64,000 nt of DNA, from positions 600,001-664,000 of the forward strand of contig CAWZYM010000312.1 of assembly GCA_963966185.1 (NCBI GenBank), written 5' to 3'. Source of the stretch: Rhabditoides inermis (taxonomy: Eukaryota > Nematoda > Chromadorea > Rhabditida > Rhabditidae). The notes beneath the pieces were generated by a model. It saw only the letters and a list, made by a program, of their open reading frames with translations, had not been told where the DNA came from and searched no databases. The position numbers and the translations under genes are program-made. Positions 20,137 through 32,800 of the stretch are shown piece after piece. Position 1 is the stretch's first letter. Every line of letters starts with the position of its first letter.

Positions 20137-20142
20137 AATAAA
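20137..20142 (+). terminator. AATAAA polyadenylation signal
   Basis: Canonical AATAAA about 150 bp after the stop at 19988; the likely end of the Ser-rich coiled-coil transcript. Confidence 0.6.
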
Positions 20143-20149
20143 GAGTTTG

Positions 20150-21381
20150 GCTTTATCATACAGCAGCGATATAGTGTTTAGCGGCATTGCTCAAACTATA
20201 AAAAAACAAGAATGGTATGTAGTTGGATCAAATTAATCATACACACTAACAATACATGCATAATTCAAAACGAATGATAACATTTGTAACACATTTTCTT
20301 TGACACAGCAGCTGTGACATATGAATTTCGCAATCTGTTTTCATGAATCCGTCTTTTGTGGTTTGAACACCTTCGTGTGATAGACTTGCGACTTCAAGAT
20401 GGTAAAACAAGTAGAGAAACTCATGCAGCTTCTTAATCTCGAGTTTTGATCTCGTACGTCATTATCCGGTAGAACGTCATCGATTAGTACCTGGTCATGC
20501 ATTCCATTGATGAACCACGGTGTGTGTACGAGACATCGCTCGCTACTGTGTTGACAAATATTCGCAGATTCTGAGAATGGCGACTATATTTAAATTGCTT
20601 TGCTCAATATAAATATAAGTACCTGTAGTCGTTTATATGTCTGGGAGCAGTGACCCATTACATATTGTCAGCTAACTAATGTTTAGTTGAATATGCAATA
20701 TAGTTTACAGACGAATAATATATGTATTCCAATATATGAATTTAGATGGAGGAAAGCAATGAATGAAGTAATTAGCAGAGGTCTACTGTTTGCCATACCT
20801 GATCTCACGCATACTTGTTTTCATCTTGTCTCAATGTCTGTGCTCTCTCACTTCGGAACTCTCTATCGGCAGCGATCGTTTTTCGATTTCGATCTTCCTC
20901 TCTCCAAGGAACTCTACTGCGACCGCCGAGCCACCGGGGTTCCATTCACCATCTCCTTCTTATCACGAACACCATTACCTCCCAATCGTCACCGCAACAT
21001 CAGTATAGTCAAAACTCTAACGATAAATCGATTCTTCGAACATCCCTCCCAAACAGAACAAAAACAACTTCACAAAAAAGGTTCATTCATCATCATCATA
21101 TGTGCGCGTGGTGGGAATATCACAGCGGCTATAAATCATATATCAAAGACATCTCTATGTATTACAGACAGAATCTCTCACTCGTCTAGTAATCAGTGCA
21201 TTGAAGGACAGATGAGACTCGATGTGGGGGAAGAGAAGAGGGAGGGAGGAGGAGAGAGAGGGAGGAGGAGAGAGAGGGAGGAGGAGAGAGAGGGAGGAGA
21301 GAGGGGGAGGAGAGAGAGGGAGGAGAGAGAAGGGAGAGGTGGCGGACCCGACATTCCATGTGTGACAGACTGGCACTCGTC
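20150..21381. other. Convergent intergenic region with no gene recognised
   Basis: About 1.2 kb between two converging genes. A 237-codon open frame starts at 20687 on the plus strand, but its 3' half is a GA simple repeat (21230-21340) and its 5' half has no motif, conserved pattern or splice support. I do not call it. The strip just right of it must hold the 3' UTR of the SUZ gene. Confidence 0.5.
21230..21340. repeat. GA-rich simple repeat 3' of the SUZ gene
   Basis: Purine-rich GAGAGGGAGGAG repeats on the plus strand, just downstream of the SUZ stop in the gene's own direction. Confidence 0.85.
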
Positions 21382-23355
21382 TCAGTGCCGACGGTTCTGA
21401 GGCGGTGGCTGCTGTTGCTGCATCATCAGGTGGGGAGGAGGGCACCTGAAAGCACACGGTAAACAACAACAAACAAGAAAACAAACAATGCTCCCCACCC
21501 AAAGGCTCTGGGTTGTTGGTGCATGATGCCCTGCTGCAAGAGGGCCGGTCCGCCCGCCCCTCCATAGTACATCTGCCCCATCTGCTGGTGCTGCGACATG
21601 GGCGGAGGAGGGCGGGACATGTCCATCATGTACTGAAACAGCAAATCAGACAAGTACGCTGCACACCTAACATATTTGATGGCAGTTGCTACGTAATCTT
21701 TGCCGTTCAAGTTATTTAAAGGAATAAACTGCATATTCCGAATTTATATACTACTGTCTGATGTGCGTCGAAGATCAAATACACCAAATTAATAGCAATA
21801 GCACATTTGTGATATGCGTTAACCTGCTGTTGGTGCTGCTGCTGTTGGTGCATCATCTGCGGGGTGTACATGGCGTGCAGCGGTGGGCCAGAGGGCGCAC
21901 TGCAACACACATCGTTACTCAATCCAACACAAAACAAACAGTACTGGTACCATATACAAAACTAGAGAAAGGATGCGTACCTGTTTCCGTTGAGGGGGAG
22001 TGCGTAGGGCATGTCGTGCTGGCTCTGCATGTGGTACATGGAAGGGGGCGGGGCCATCGGACCACCCACGATCTGCTGGTGCCCACCACCGCCCAGAGAC
22101 ATGCCCGATGGGTGCCCGCCAGTCATCGCGAATCTAAACAAGGATACGGTAATCATCAGGGTTTCACAGAGTAAACATCAAGCAATTAGGTGGTAGAAGC
22201 GCCCAAGGACCCAGCAAGTCAGCGGTGAGATACGGTACGGACGCAAACCATATTACTGTAACCGGTAGTGGTGCCGGCTCAACTTTGCATTTAGACGCAG
22301 ACTTCTTTCTCTTCGAGCGCTTAGTTGGGGTGGTCGATTTGCTACAGTATCGAGTATACATCTTGACAGTACAGTATACCTACCTGGGCACGGTGACGAC
22401 TTCGGGAGAGCGGGCCCGTACGACAGGCACAGCGGGAGCAGCAGGGATGTCCTTGTCGGTGGGGTTGTAGTCAGAGCCGAGAATGCGCTGGCGAGCCGCA
22501 TCGTACTCCGCTTGACGCTCCTGAAACAAAACATAAGCATCTTCTGACCTTATTAATCTACTATTATTAATCTACCTTATTAATCTACTATTAGAACAAG
22601 AAAAGAGGTAACAGTGAAGGTAGCCCCCGATTCAAAAATCACTTTGCGGAGGGGATCGAAGGAAGAATATGGCACAACACGTCTACACGACATCTCAGGG
22701 ATTTTCCATTGACAGATTGCGAAAATATATAACAATTAAAAATAGAGTAATATAGTAACACACCTCGAGCGTCTTTCCGCTGCCCCTCTTGGGGAGTGTG
22801 CCGGGGGCGGCGGCAGGGTCTCCGCTCGCCTCCTCCTCGCCCTCCCTCGCCACGTTACTCGACGAGTCCGGTCGTCGCATCAGGCGGAACGGCTTCGGAG
22901 CCGGCGCCGTCACCGGGTTCGCAGCAGGCTTACTGAAAAGAAGCGTGTCACTAAATAAATAAAATTAGTTAAAACAAAACAAAAATGAAAACTTGGAAGA
23001 CTTGCATTCCGGTGGCCTCGGCGTGCTCCCGTCGCTCCTCCTCCTCGCGACGCGCGTCCGCTATCCGCTGCTGCTTGTCCGCCTCCGCGCGCTTCATGAT
23101 ACGAACCTAAATATGGAATTGTGAGCAGGAAAGTCACGAAGCACAACAATAACAATCGGAAGTCATGCCGTATGACTGACCTGCTTGAATCGCTCCTGCA
23201 GCTGCTGCGTCTGCGCCTCCGAGTCATTGTCGTTCTCCCAGTCGTCGACGGGAGACGGCGAGCGCGAATCTAAATCGCAGCGATCGATAAAAACAAAAGT
23301 ACAAATGTAATATACCTGGTTTCTCTTCCGCGACTGTGGCGGCTGCGGAGCTCAT
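21382..23355 (-). CDS. SUZ-domain RNA-binding protein (SZRD1-like) with Met/Gln-rich tail
   Basis: Exons in order: 23316-23355, 23181-23269, 23006-23106, 22764-22932, 22384-22520, 21981-22133, 21824-21899, 21499-21632, 21382-21445; 320 aa. The N-terminus is acidic (SPVDDWENDNDSEA), followed by a basic helix of about 45 residues. Then comes an F-R-L-M-R-R-P segment and, about 60 residues on, a SUZ signature TLEERQAEYDAARQRILG (131-148). SUZ motifs bind RNA and occur in SZRD1 and R3H proteins. The second half (about 180-320) is low-complexity Met/Gln/Pro/Gly, much longer than the tail of vertebrate SZRD1 (about 150 aa in total). The third intron appears to use a GC donor (AAT then GCAAGT at 23005); a GT donor with an AAG acceptor is the alternative. 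RNA regulation is inferred from the domain. Confidence 0.85.
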
Positions 23356-23873
23356 CGTTGTATACCCCGAGGTCGAGGCGCACCTGAACGAGAGACATGT
23401 GCAACCCGGGGGGAAAGTGGAACAGTAGACATATCCAACGCGACGGCCGGAAAGAAAAGAAAACACTTCTCCACTGCTGACCAGCACACTGATTGGGACG
23501 TGCACGAGAAACGTGACTCGTTTGCCCAATTGACGTGAAATTCTATTTCTTGAATAGGTCCCGCCACGAAATCGATGGAACGGTGAAAGAGCTATCGAGT
23601 TGGCAACAGTACGGTTGTTGTGGGGCGGGGCACGTCAGAGATCAGCTGTTGTTTTCAATCGTTTAGCACGTTTCAACTGATTAATTCACAACAATTTCAT
23701 GTTTCATGTGTTGAGAACACTCCCGCGACGCCAATTATCGCGATTGTATACGTTTACTGCTCCCAAATACTCGGTGTTTTGCAGGAATGCTTCACTGACC
23801 AGTGTCCATTCCACGTAACATCACATCTACGTTGATTTGATCGATTTTGTGACCTACAAGAGACGGGCCGAAT
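23356..23873. promoter_or_regulatory. Divergent promoter region between SUZ gene and giant coiled-coil gene
   Basis: 518 bp separate the two start codons. No TATA box or named site is evident, and no gene is seen in it. Head-to-head arrangement suggests a shared promoter. Confidence 0.45.
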
Positions 23874-26800
23874 ATGGCGGCCGAAGTGGCCTACTACGCC
23901 GAGAAACTCTCGCAGTGCGAGCACGATTACACTGTGAGTGGGAGAAATGATATGAGAGAGATGCTTCCTGCAACAACTAGTAACCGGTTACCGGTTACAG
24001 GAACTACAAGCGGCGTTCAGCAAGTACAAACACAAGACCAAGTCCAAGTTTGAGCATCTGCGGCAAGATGTCGCCGCCTTTCTCCACTCGAACAAGATAC
24101 GCATAAGCGATTCCGAGGTAGGTGAGCACATGAGCTCTGTCGAGGAACTAGAGTGAAACAATGCTATTGTGACGTTCAGAATGCGGCTTTGATGGCGATC
24201 TCTCTGGCGGAGACCCAGATGCGGCTGGAGGAGAGCCAGCAGCAGGCGGATACCATGCACCGCGAGCTCGCCAAGCGACAGACACAACTCAACGACCAGC
24301 TCATTCTCATCAAGGTGCGAGCGATTTATTGATTGATTAACCGTTTGTGTTGTTACTGCTCACTTTTATTATATTGTGGTTTCGGAAACTTTGAAAGCAC
24401 TTTATTGATGGTTGAAATTGTTGAGAACCTGGAGGAGCAGCTGTCGTCGCAGCTGCCGCTGAGCGACGCGGAGAGGAAGGAGCGCCGCCGCGCCGAAGGC
24501 TCCGACATGGACAAGATACACTCGCAGATACTATACAAGGTGCGTTCTTCGAAACTTTCTGCGATGTGCATGAAACGTATTGTTTCCAGGACCAGCGCAT
24601 CATTGAGCTGAACAATGTGATTCTGGACAAGGAGCGCCAGATTCTCGACCTCCAGGAGTCACTCAAGGAGCAGGTATGCGATTGTTACTTGTTTACCAGT
24701 GTACAGAGTACAATCTGATAATTGTTAGTGTTTACTTGTTTGTTACCTTCCTGTCCTGTCAGGGCGAGGTGGCGGTGGCCAAGTCGCAGGCGATGCGGAT
24801 CGTGCACCGCCGGATGGAGGAGATGGAGTCGCGCGGACGGAGGGAGCAGGGCACCGAGACGGACGCGTCACTCTGGCAGGTGAGGGGGAGGGAGGGAGGG
24901 AGGGAGAGAGGGAGGGAGAGAGGGAGGGAGAGCACTGATCCCTCACATTGATGATGAGATGGTAGAAACAGAGAGGGATGAACATGAGTGTTGATGTACT
25001 TGTTGGATAGAGAAGAGATGGAGAGTGAGTGATGAGTGAGTTGCAGGCGCCTCTGCAGCCGTCGTCTCGCAAGGAGCGCCTCGCCTCGATCGGCTCGGGC
25101 GCGCAGCGCACCCGCTCCGCCTCCCCCGGACACGCGGTCGCCAACAGGGGTGGGTAGATGTCTGAGATAGGTTTCTGTCGATTCTGGCAAGTGCCGTGTG
25201 GGTACTGTCGAAACTATGTTTCCACCGTATACTTGGTTGATTGGTGTTTGGTAGTAGTCAATTTGTAGTCTTTTTACAATGATGTTAATGTGATTTCTCC
25301 TGCGCTCAGGTTCGGGCATGCACTCGCCTCCTCCACTGGATCCGTCGGAGGAGCAGCTGCGTCGGCCTCTCGCCCTCTCGATCGGAGGAGGAGAGGGAGG
25401 AGTGGGAGAAGAGGAGGACGTGGCGGGGACCAGTGGAACGAGCGGATTCAAGGTGGGTATGATCTCGGAATAACAATCAATCAATCTCAATCGTTTATCT
25501 GGTTGATTGGTTGATTGATTGATTGATTAATATAACATCGGAATAACATCACGATTGAATGTGCGCTTTGTGATTTTGGTGTGTGCGTAGTGGAGCGTAG
25601 ATTAGCTGGAACTAGTTTTTTGTTCCGAATTTATATGAAATTTACATAATTTGGGACAATTTGTTTCGAATAGTTAGAGTATTCTTGTGATCGGGAACAT
25701 GATTTATTAACATCAACATATTGAAGCACTAAGACAATAGTGATGTTGAATCTGTCACGAAACATACAATGGGTTGTTGTTCAGGATCTTAAAGGTAAAG
25801 GTAGCCGTAGCCCCGATTCAAGTGACTTTTGAGTACTTTGCGGGGGGGGGGGGTTAAAGGATCGTATACTTTTAAAATAATGATTGTAGGGCAAGAAGAA
25901 CCTGGACCAGGAGCGCAGTCTGGCGCGGCAGCGGCAGAAAAAGCGCGTGACGTTTGACCTGCCAGCGTCGCCTGCCGGCTCCGGACCGGCCACTCCAGTG
26001 GGAGAGGGAGGAGGAGGAGGGGGAGGGGTGAATGCAAGCACGCAGGCCAGCGAGAAGGAGCGGGCAGAGGACAAGCAGAAGATGTGGGTTGTGTGTTTTT
26101 GTATGTTTCATGGATAGTATATGTGTTAAGTATAAGTGAGTTAGGTAATCACCGTTTAATCACAGATTATAATGGAAAATATGTTTCACTGTTTTGGTAC
26201 ATCATGTAGTTGTTGGGTTTTGTAATATACCAGTCGGAGTCGCGCCTACGGCGCTTCTCCTCCTGGTTATGTGGAGATGATTTCGCAATCACATGCCCTC
26301 TATGAAAAGGGTGGAAACCCGGCGCGTCTCACACGCTGGCGGCGGCTGGGTTATATAAGCGGCGCATGAGCGTCACTTACAGACGGACGGACAGGCCGTT
26401 TTCTATATATTAGGTTGGTAGAGATTATGTGATGATTTTGCAGGGATGAGATGGTGTCGGCTATGATGGAGCTGACGGGGGAGAACGAGCGTCTGTTGGA
26501 TGTGCTGGAAGAGCACCGGAAGATGGTGGACAAGGCAGAGAAGGAGAGGAACGAGGCCGAGGCAAGGAGGGAGGCGGTGAGTTGATTACAGTTGTTTTAA
26601 AAAAAAACACGTACGTATTGATTAATACATGTTTACTCAAACATCGAACTATTGCTGTTTGTTTTGTCACGTGGTTATAGGTACACTGAAACATAGTATT
26701 ACTTGAATTTGGGTGAGTGACCGGTCGGGGAGAGATAATTTATGCGCGTCATGATCATGAGAGAGAAAGAGAGAGAGTTCCATGTGGACGTGCCATAGAT

Positions 26801-29800
26801 TCTACTAAGTATACTGCTGACAGCTGATCACTGAAGTGAATTTCACTGACCTACCCTTTAATGCATCATAGTTTTAATATTCATTTAATTTGATTTGATG
26901 TAAACCATTCTCCAGGCGGAGTCCTCTAAGTTTGATATATACATAATACACCTTGTGTTGGCCTGTCTTCACCTATCCCCTTATAAAGACGGATTCGTCT
27001 ATGGATTATTTTTTTACCATACACGCCTTCTCCGTACACTTGAAGCTACTTTGACTATTCTTGTACATATCCTCCTGTGCAGGCAAAATCCTCTTTGTTG
27101 TACATACATAACACATTAAAAACCTTATGTTGGCCTGTCTTCACCCCTATGTAGTCTTGTACCAATTGTCTCCTGTGCAGGGCGAATCCTCGATGGAATC
27201 TATGATAGGTCTGCTACTCTTAGTGTTACTGTAGACAAAGTCCGCAGTCCTCTGTATTGAGTATATTAATAGACAGTCCGATAGTCCGATACTGGATGTC
27301 CTAATGCATATTTAAACCGTTCCTTAATATTGAAGAATAAAAATGCTTTATCTCCTATGGTTCATACCTATCCCTCTGTGCAGGCCGAGTCGTCGATGGA
27401 GCGCGAGGTGCGCGACGCGCGGCAGGCTAGCCAGCGCGCGCGCTCTGCCGCCTCGACCCGCATACGCGACCTCGAGACACACCTCGCACTCGTCGACAGG
27501 CAACACGCTGAACAGGTGCGCTCCACTCGTACATAGAAACAGATGACTCAAACTTTCCGTACGTAGGGAAAAAACCAACTTGGACTTTTCTATTTCTTTT
27601 TGGACAAGACTTGTCCTTACACATTGCAGATTGTAATATTTGATTATTTGTGCCTGAAGTTATTTGACTATATGTAGCAGGTGGGTTGATCTTTTTTGGT
27701 CGACAAACGTTCTGTTTTGTATTGCAGTGTTTGACTATTTTGAGATGGTGATTGGTTAGAGGAACGTATTCGGGCGGGTTATGGTTTTTTGTATATTCTC
27801 GAAACCTTTGAGTTATTCGTTCTACCTATTGCAGTAATTATGTCTGTAGAGATTTTAGCTTGACGTAGGAGCATATACTTGCCAGAATCGGGTTCAACCC
27901 GTAAATTTTTCATGTTTTAGTTCATTTTAATTCGATGAGTCTTATTTATGATATCAACGCGTTCGAGAGAGAGAGAGAGAGAGTTTGGATCAAACGATTT
28001 CGACTCTTTTCATCTGACCGTTTGAGCCCCCCATGTTTTCAGACGGAGCGTCTGCGGGTGGAGATTGAGACTCTTCGGTCGACTCGCGAGTGGGAGGTGG
28101 AGGAGAATGCCCGACTGAGGCAGCAGTTGCAGATGGCTAGGTGGGGGAAGGGAGGGTGATCTTGTGTTTTTAGTTTTATTTCCACCACGTTGTTCAGACG
28201 TGGCCGATTGTTCTGTTTTTGTTAGCCTGAACAGGAATTACTGAGGGGGAGAGGGAGTAGCTGTTGATGAGCTGATGAGTGTATATTTGTCAGATTTCTC
28301 CATTCCTTTATTGATCAAGTTCACGAACTGTCATCATTAGTCATGTCTGAAACCTAGAAGTGATGGGGGCGATTGTCGAAGATGATTGATGGAAACCGGG
28401 ACCAGTGGTTTTGTGTATGTGATCTTGTGGTAATGGATTGCGAATTGCGATGTTTTTGTGTACGCGCGAAGGGCACGTGACTGTGACAGTGATCAGTAGA
28501 GAAGCGAATGTGCTTCAGTTTCGCTAAGCCTAGAATGGAGTAATGGAGAGGTGAGTATTAAATGTTGGATATTTGTTTATCGATGAATCGATCACTTATG
28601 GAAAATGTAAATGTGTTTGGATGTGTATTTATCGATGAATCGATCACTCTTGGATTGCAGGGAGAAGTGTGACCGTCTTCGCTCGGAGCTGGACTCTTCG
28701 CTGGCGCACAATGCGGAGCTGGATGGGAAGGTGGCCGAGGGGGCGGCGCATGTCGAGGATATGGTAGAGGACATGGAGGGTGAGTGGGGGGGGGGGGTAC
28801 TTCGACACGAAAGTAGAATCCAGGTATTTTGCAAAAATAAGGGACAGTTAGCAAAAATAGGGATGTAGATAGTAGAAAGTGCGCATGGTAGCAGTTGCGA
28901 GAAGCCCCCTCACCTTTTGATGTAGCTTCTGTGTGCTTGGCGCTCCAACTTTGAGCACTTTCTTTTTTACTATCATATGAATAGGTATAGGATGGCAAGT
29001 GGTTATATTAGTTATATCATCCGACTGGCGCACGCCGCACGTTTCCTCCATTGATGTTTCGAAGGTTGCATTAAAATATTCATACATTTTCAAGTTATTT
29101 CATTTCACATCCGATTTGTAGGTATGGAACAGATCATCAGCTTCCTGGAAACGCAGAAGGTGAGCATACTGGACGACGTCGACAGACTCAAGGGTGAGTG
29201 CGGGGGGAGAAAGAGCGTGAGAGAGAGAGAGGGAGAGAGAGAGCGTGAGAGAAAGAGTGTGTGTGAAGGGGTGTTCAGTTGTGTAGTAGGTGCGGGTGCG
29301 GAATTTACTGCTACAATTGACTGAAGTGAAGTCAGTTAGTGGAGCGCGAGCGCAGAAGGCAGGGAGGATTCGATTCGGTGTAAGGGGGGGGGGTATGGAG
29401 TGAGGGCGAAGGGGTGTTCGGTTGTGAAGTTGAAGCGGTTGCGAAATCGGAGTCTCTAAGTGGACTGTATCTTATGTGGAATCTGAAACATGGGATTCGT
29501 CTATTGGGTGAACGTTATTGATGATATATTCGCGCTTAATAACTTATGAAAAATGGGAAACATATCATCCGTTGAATTGTCAGTTATTGCATTCAACTAA
29601 CATTTTTTTGTTATTGAATCAAGTTCGTGGAGATTGAGAATCAAGTTCGTGGAGATTGAGTTATCATTGAGTTATCATTATTATTTCTTCCTCTCTCGCA
29701 TCGCGCGGTCGGTTCGAAATTATCTTCCCCCAGTACCTTTGAGCAAGGCGGGGAATAGCTCATGAGAACGCTGTCTTCCTAGCCCGCGGAGTTATCATGG

Positions 29801-32800
29801 AAGTACTGAAAAGAGATTGATGTTATGTCTGTACAAAACTACATGTTTAACATATGAAACTTGGAATTCGTGGGGCTGGGGAAACAAAACGATGTGATGT
29901 TTTTCATTTGAGAGGCTCTCCTGGCGCAAGGCGACTACATCGAGATGCTGGAGACTGACATGGTCATCTACGAACAGCACATTGGCATACTCAGAGAGTC
30001 GCTCGGGGCCAGCAAGGTGGGGGAGCCTGTTTGTAAGGTGGATGACGGTCACGAATTGACACTTATCCAGCCAGATTGCTATGGCAAACGGGTCGTACGT
30101 ATTTTCGATGTTACGGAGTTATTTTGCCAGCCTTGTGTTTTTGTCTCGAAACGTTCCCGTTATGAATGATGATTGTATTATGTCGTACCCTGTAGGTTGA
30201 CCACCGTGTTCTTCTCCGCTCGAAGGCATTCGAGACGAAGCTGCGCGCGTTGGAGCAGGAGAAGGAGCAGATCAACAGGAAGAGTAACGGTCAGTCACGC
30301 CAGATGAGATCATCGGAGGTGTTGTATTACTCACTGAAAAGAGAGGGACAAGTGTGCAAAAGACAAAGACAACACAAACTTCCACTATCGTTCTTCTCCG
30401 TTCGAATCTGGGTTTTTTTATGTAGTCCAAAAAATAGAATGACCATTGATGACATTTCACTGTGCACGATATGTGACAATGAGCTGCAGCGTATTTTCCC
30501 GAAAAAAACATTTTATTAAATCTCACACCTGAATCTCTTACAAATGAACCGAGTAGAAAGCGCGCTATGCAGGGGGGGGGCGAACGGAACGATTGGGAAT
30601 CGCGGGGAAAGGAGAGTGGAGGGGGGAGAAAGGGGCAGAGGCAACACTACCCGTGGCGGAGAGACATTGTGGCGCGGAGTGAGGGTGAGGGTGAACCGAG
30701 TAGGATAGGTGGAAGATGCTCAATCTGGTAGATTGATTGGGTGCAAGGGAGGGAGAGACTATTCTAGAAGGAGGCATCTCAAGTAGGGATGGGCTATTCT
30801 CTAATGGAATGTCATGTATGATAGTAGCTGAGCGGTCACTGCGTGTCTGTCTGTGTGTCGATGAGCTGCTGGGTGGAGTGGACGGTGTGGCTGTCGGCAG
30901 TGGTGGTAGAGGTGGTGCGGGACGAGTCTGCCTGGTCTGCCTGGTCTGACTCGGTGTGCTCGCGTCCACTCGGCTGCAGGGCGGCGGCAGCGGCCGAGGA
31001 AGCAGAGTCATCCGACACGGACATGGCCTGGAAAGGATGTGATGATGTAGGGGCATGTATATGTGGCGAGTTGTTGGTTGTTGTAGAGTGGTGAAGCGTG
31101 TGTGTGTGGCGGGCATACGAATATGGTTCAACTCATGAGAGATCCAAATTGCTGTACATCTATTTTCGGATTATTGTGGTTGTGTGATGCGTATGAGCTG
31201 TAAGAGGAAGACAATTATTGGATTGTTACTAACTTTATGTGTATTGTCTTGAGTTGGCGTAACGTACAATAATACGTGATGCGACTTGTTCAAGTGTTCT
31301 TCTTGTTCAAGAGTACTAACTAGTATAGAGCATACTCGCATTGTCCCAGCATACTAGTACTCTAGTATATGGTTTACTCGTCTTGGCCAAGAGTACTAAC
31401 TAGTATAGTGCATACTGGCCTTGTTCTTGTACGCAGTGGCGGCTGCGGGCGGGAGGTACTGGTTGGCGGTGTATATGCGGTACGGGTAGCCGTGCGCCTC
31501 CACCTGGTGCGAGGGGGTGACCGAGTTGATCACCTGCAAGATGGGGGTGAAGAAGGAGGGTTAGAGGGATTTCGACAATAATCAAATTGCATTTAGTAAC
31601 GTTGTGTGTATTTGGAGTATGTATGAAACGTATCTTGTTTATTATAGGTGTTATAATACACGTATAGGTGTTATGTAACCTGGTATTGTGCACTTGGCAT
31701 TGTGCGAAACGTCAAAATATTGATTTACGAAAGCGTACGCGTATAGGTGTTATGAAACTTTTGGCGAAGAAAACATTGAAGATACGTGATATTATACGCA
31801 TATCAATGTTGTGTGAAACGTATAAACAGTGTGTGAACCCACATCGAAGTGGCAGTTGTCGCAGTGCTGCTGCTTGCGTCGCAGACAGCAGTAGAGCCCG
31901 CACGGGAAGCACAGCACTCCGTACAGCAGACCGCGCAGCGTGAAGTGCCATCGCACCTGGACGGAGGAGGGTTGCTCGGATTGCATATCAATGGCATATC
32001 AATAGCATATCAAAGATTCAACAAGATGGAGAAGAGGAATAGGGATGTTTAGCTTTTGGATTTGGCGTTTTAGTTACTCTACTGGTTTGTTAACCTTTGC
32101 AGCAGGATTTTCCTAATTAATTGTCAATCATGATGGTTCTAGGTTAGCTCGGCGGTGAAACTTTTTGTGAATGGATTGTCGTTGCGGTTTGATTAATTGT
32201 CACCGACCGATCCTCTTTTTAGGAACAGGTGAAAATGAGTGGGCGTTTTTTTTATTATAAATTTAATAACTCACCGACTTTTTGCGGCAATCTGGACACG
32301 TGGACATGAGAAAATGTGGGAATCAATGGAAGGTGCGAGATCTCTCGCGCGAATCTCGTCTTCTCTAAAAGTGAAATGGCTTTTGAATTGAAGATTACAC
32401 GTAGGTCAAGTGGGAATGAAGGCGATAGACACGCCGAAGCGGGAATCGATGTCAATTCATACGCACCGAACAGGGACAGGTGAGAGAAGAACCTGTTGGG
32501 TGGAAGGGAGAGAGGCCGGAGAGAGTGGGCACATGGAAGAGGGCCAGAGGCAAGAGGGAACGGATTATGCCGGAACAACGCGCGAAACGAATGCGGCATA
32601 GCCAGTGAGCGAGTGAAAGAGAGAGAGAGAGAGAGAGAGTGGTGTAATGCCGATTGTTGAAGAGAGAGGAGAGAGAGAGATTATGCACACTCTGGCGTCA
32701 GAGTGCCGGGATACTCTCTCGATTATGCGTGAATCATTCTGTGAAAAAGAACGGTTGTAAAACGATGCTCGATGATTTGCATTTTGAGGCTGTGCCCGAT

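Noticed and set aside
20687..21400. 237-codon plus-strand open frame
   Set aside because: Half is GA repeat, the rest has no motif or splice logic, and it overlaps the 3' end of the SUZ gene.
29700..29800. Functional tRNA or snRNA in the 110-bp repeat
   Set aside because: The B-box-like motif precedes rather than follows any A-box-like motif, and I could not match a known snRNA.
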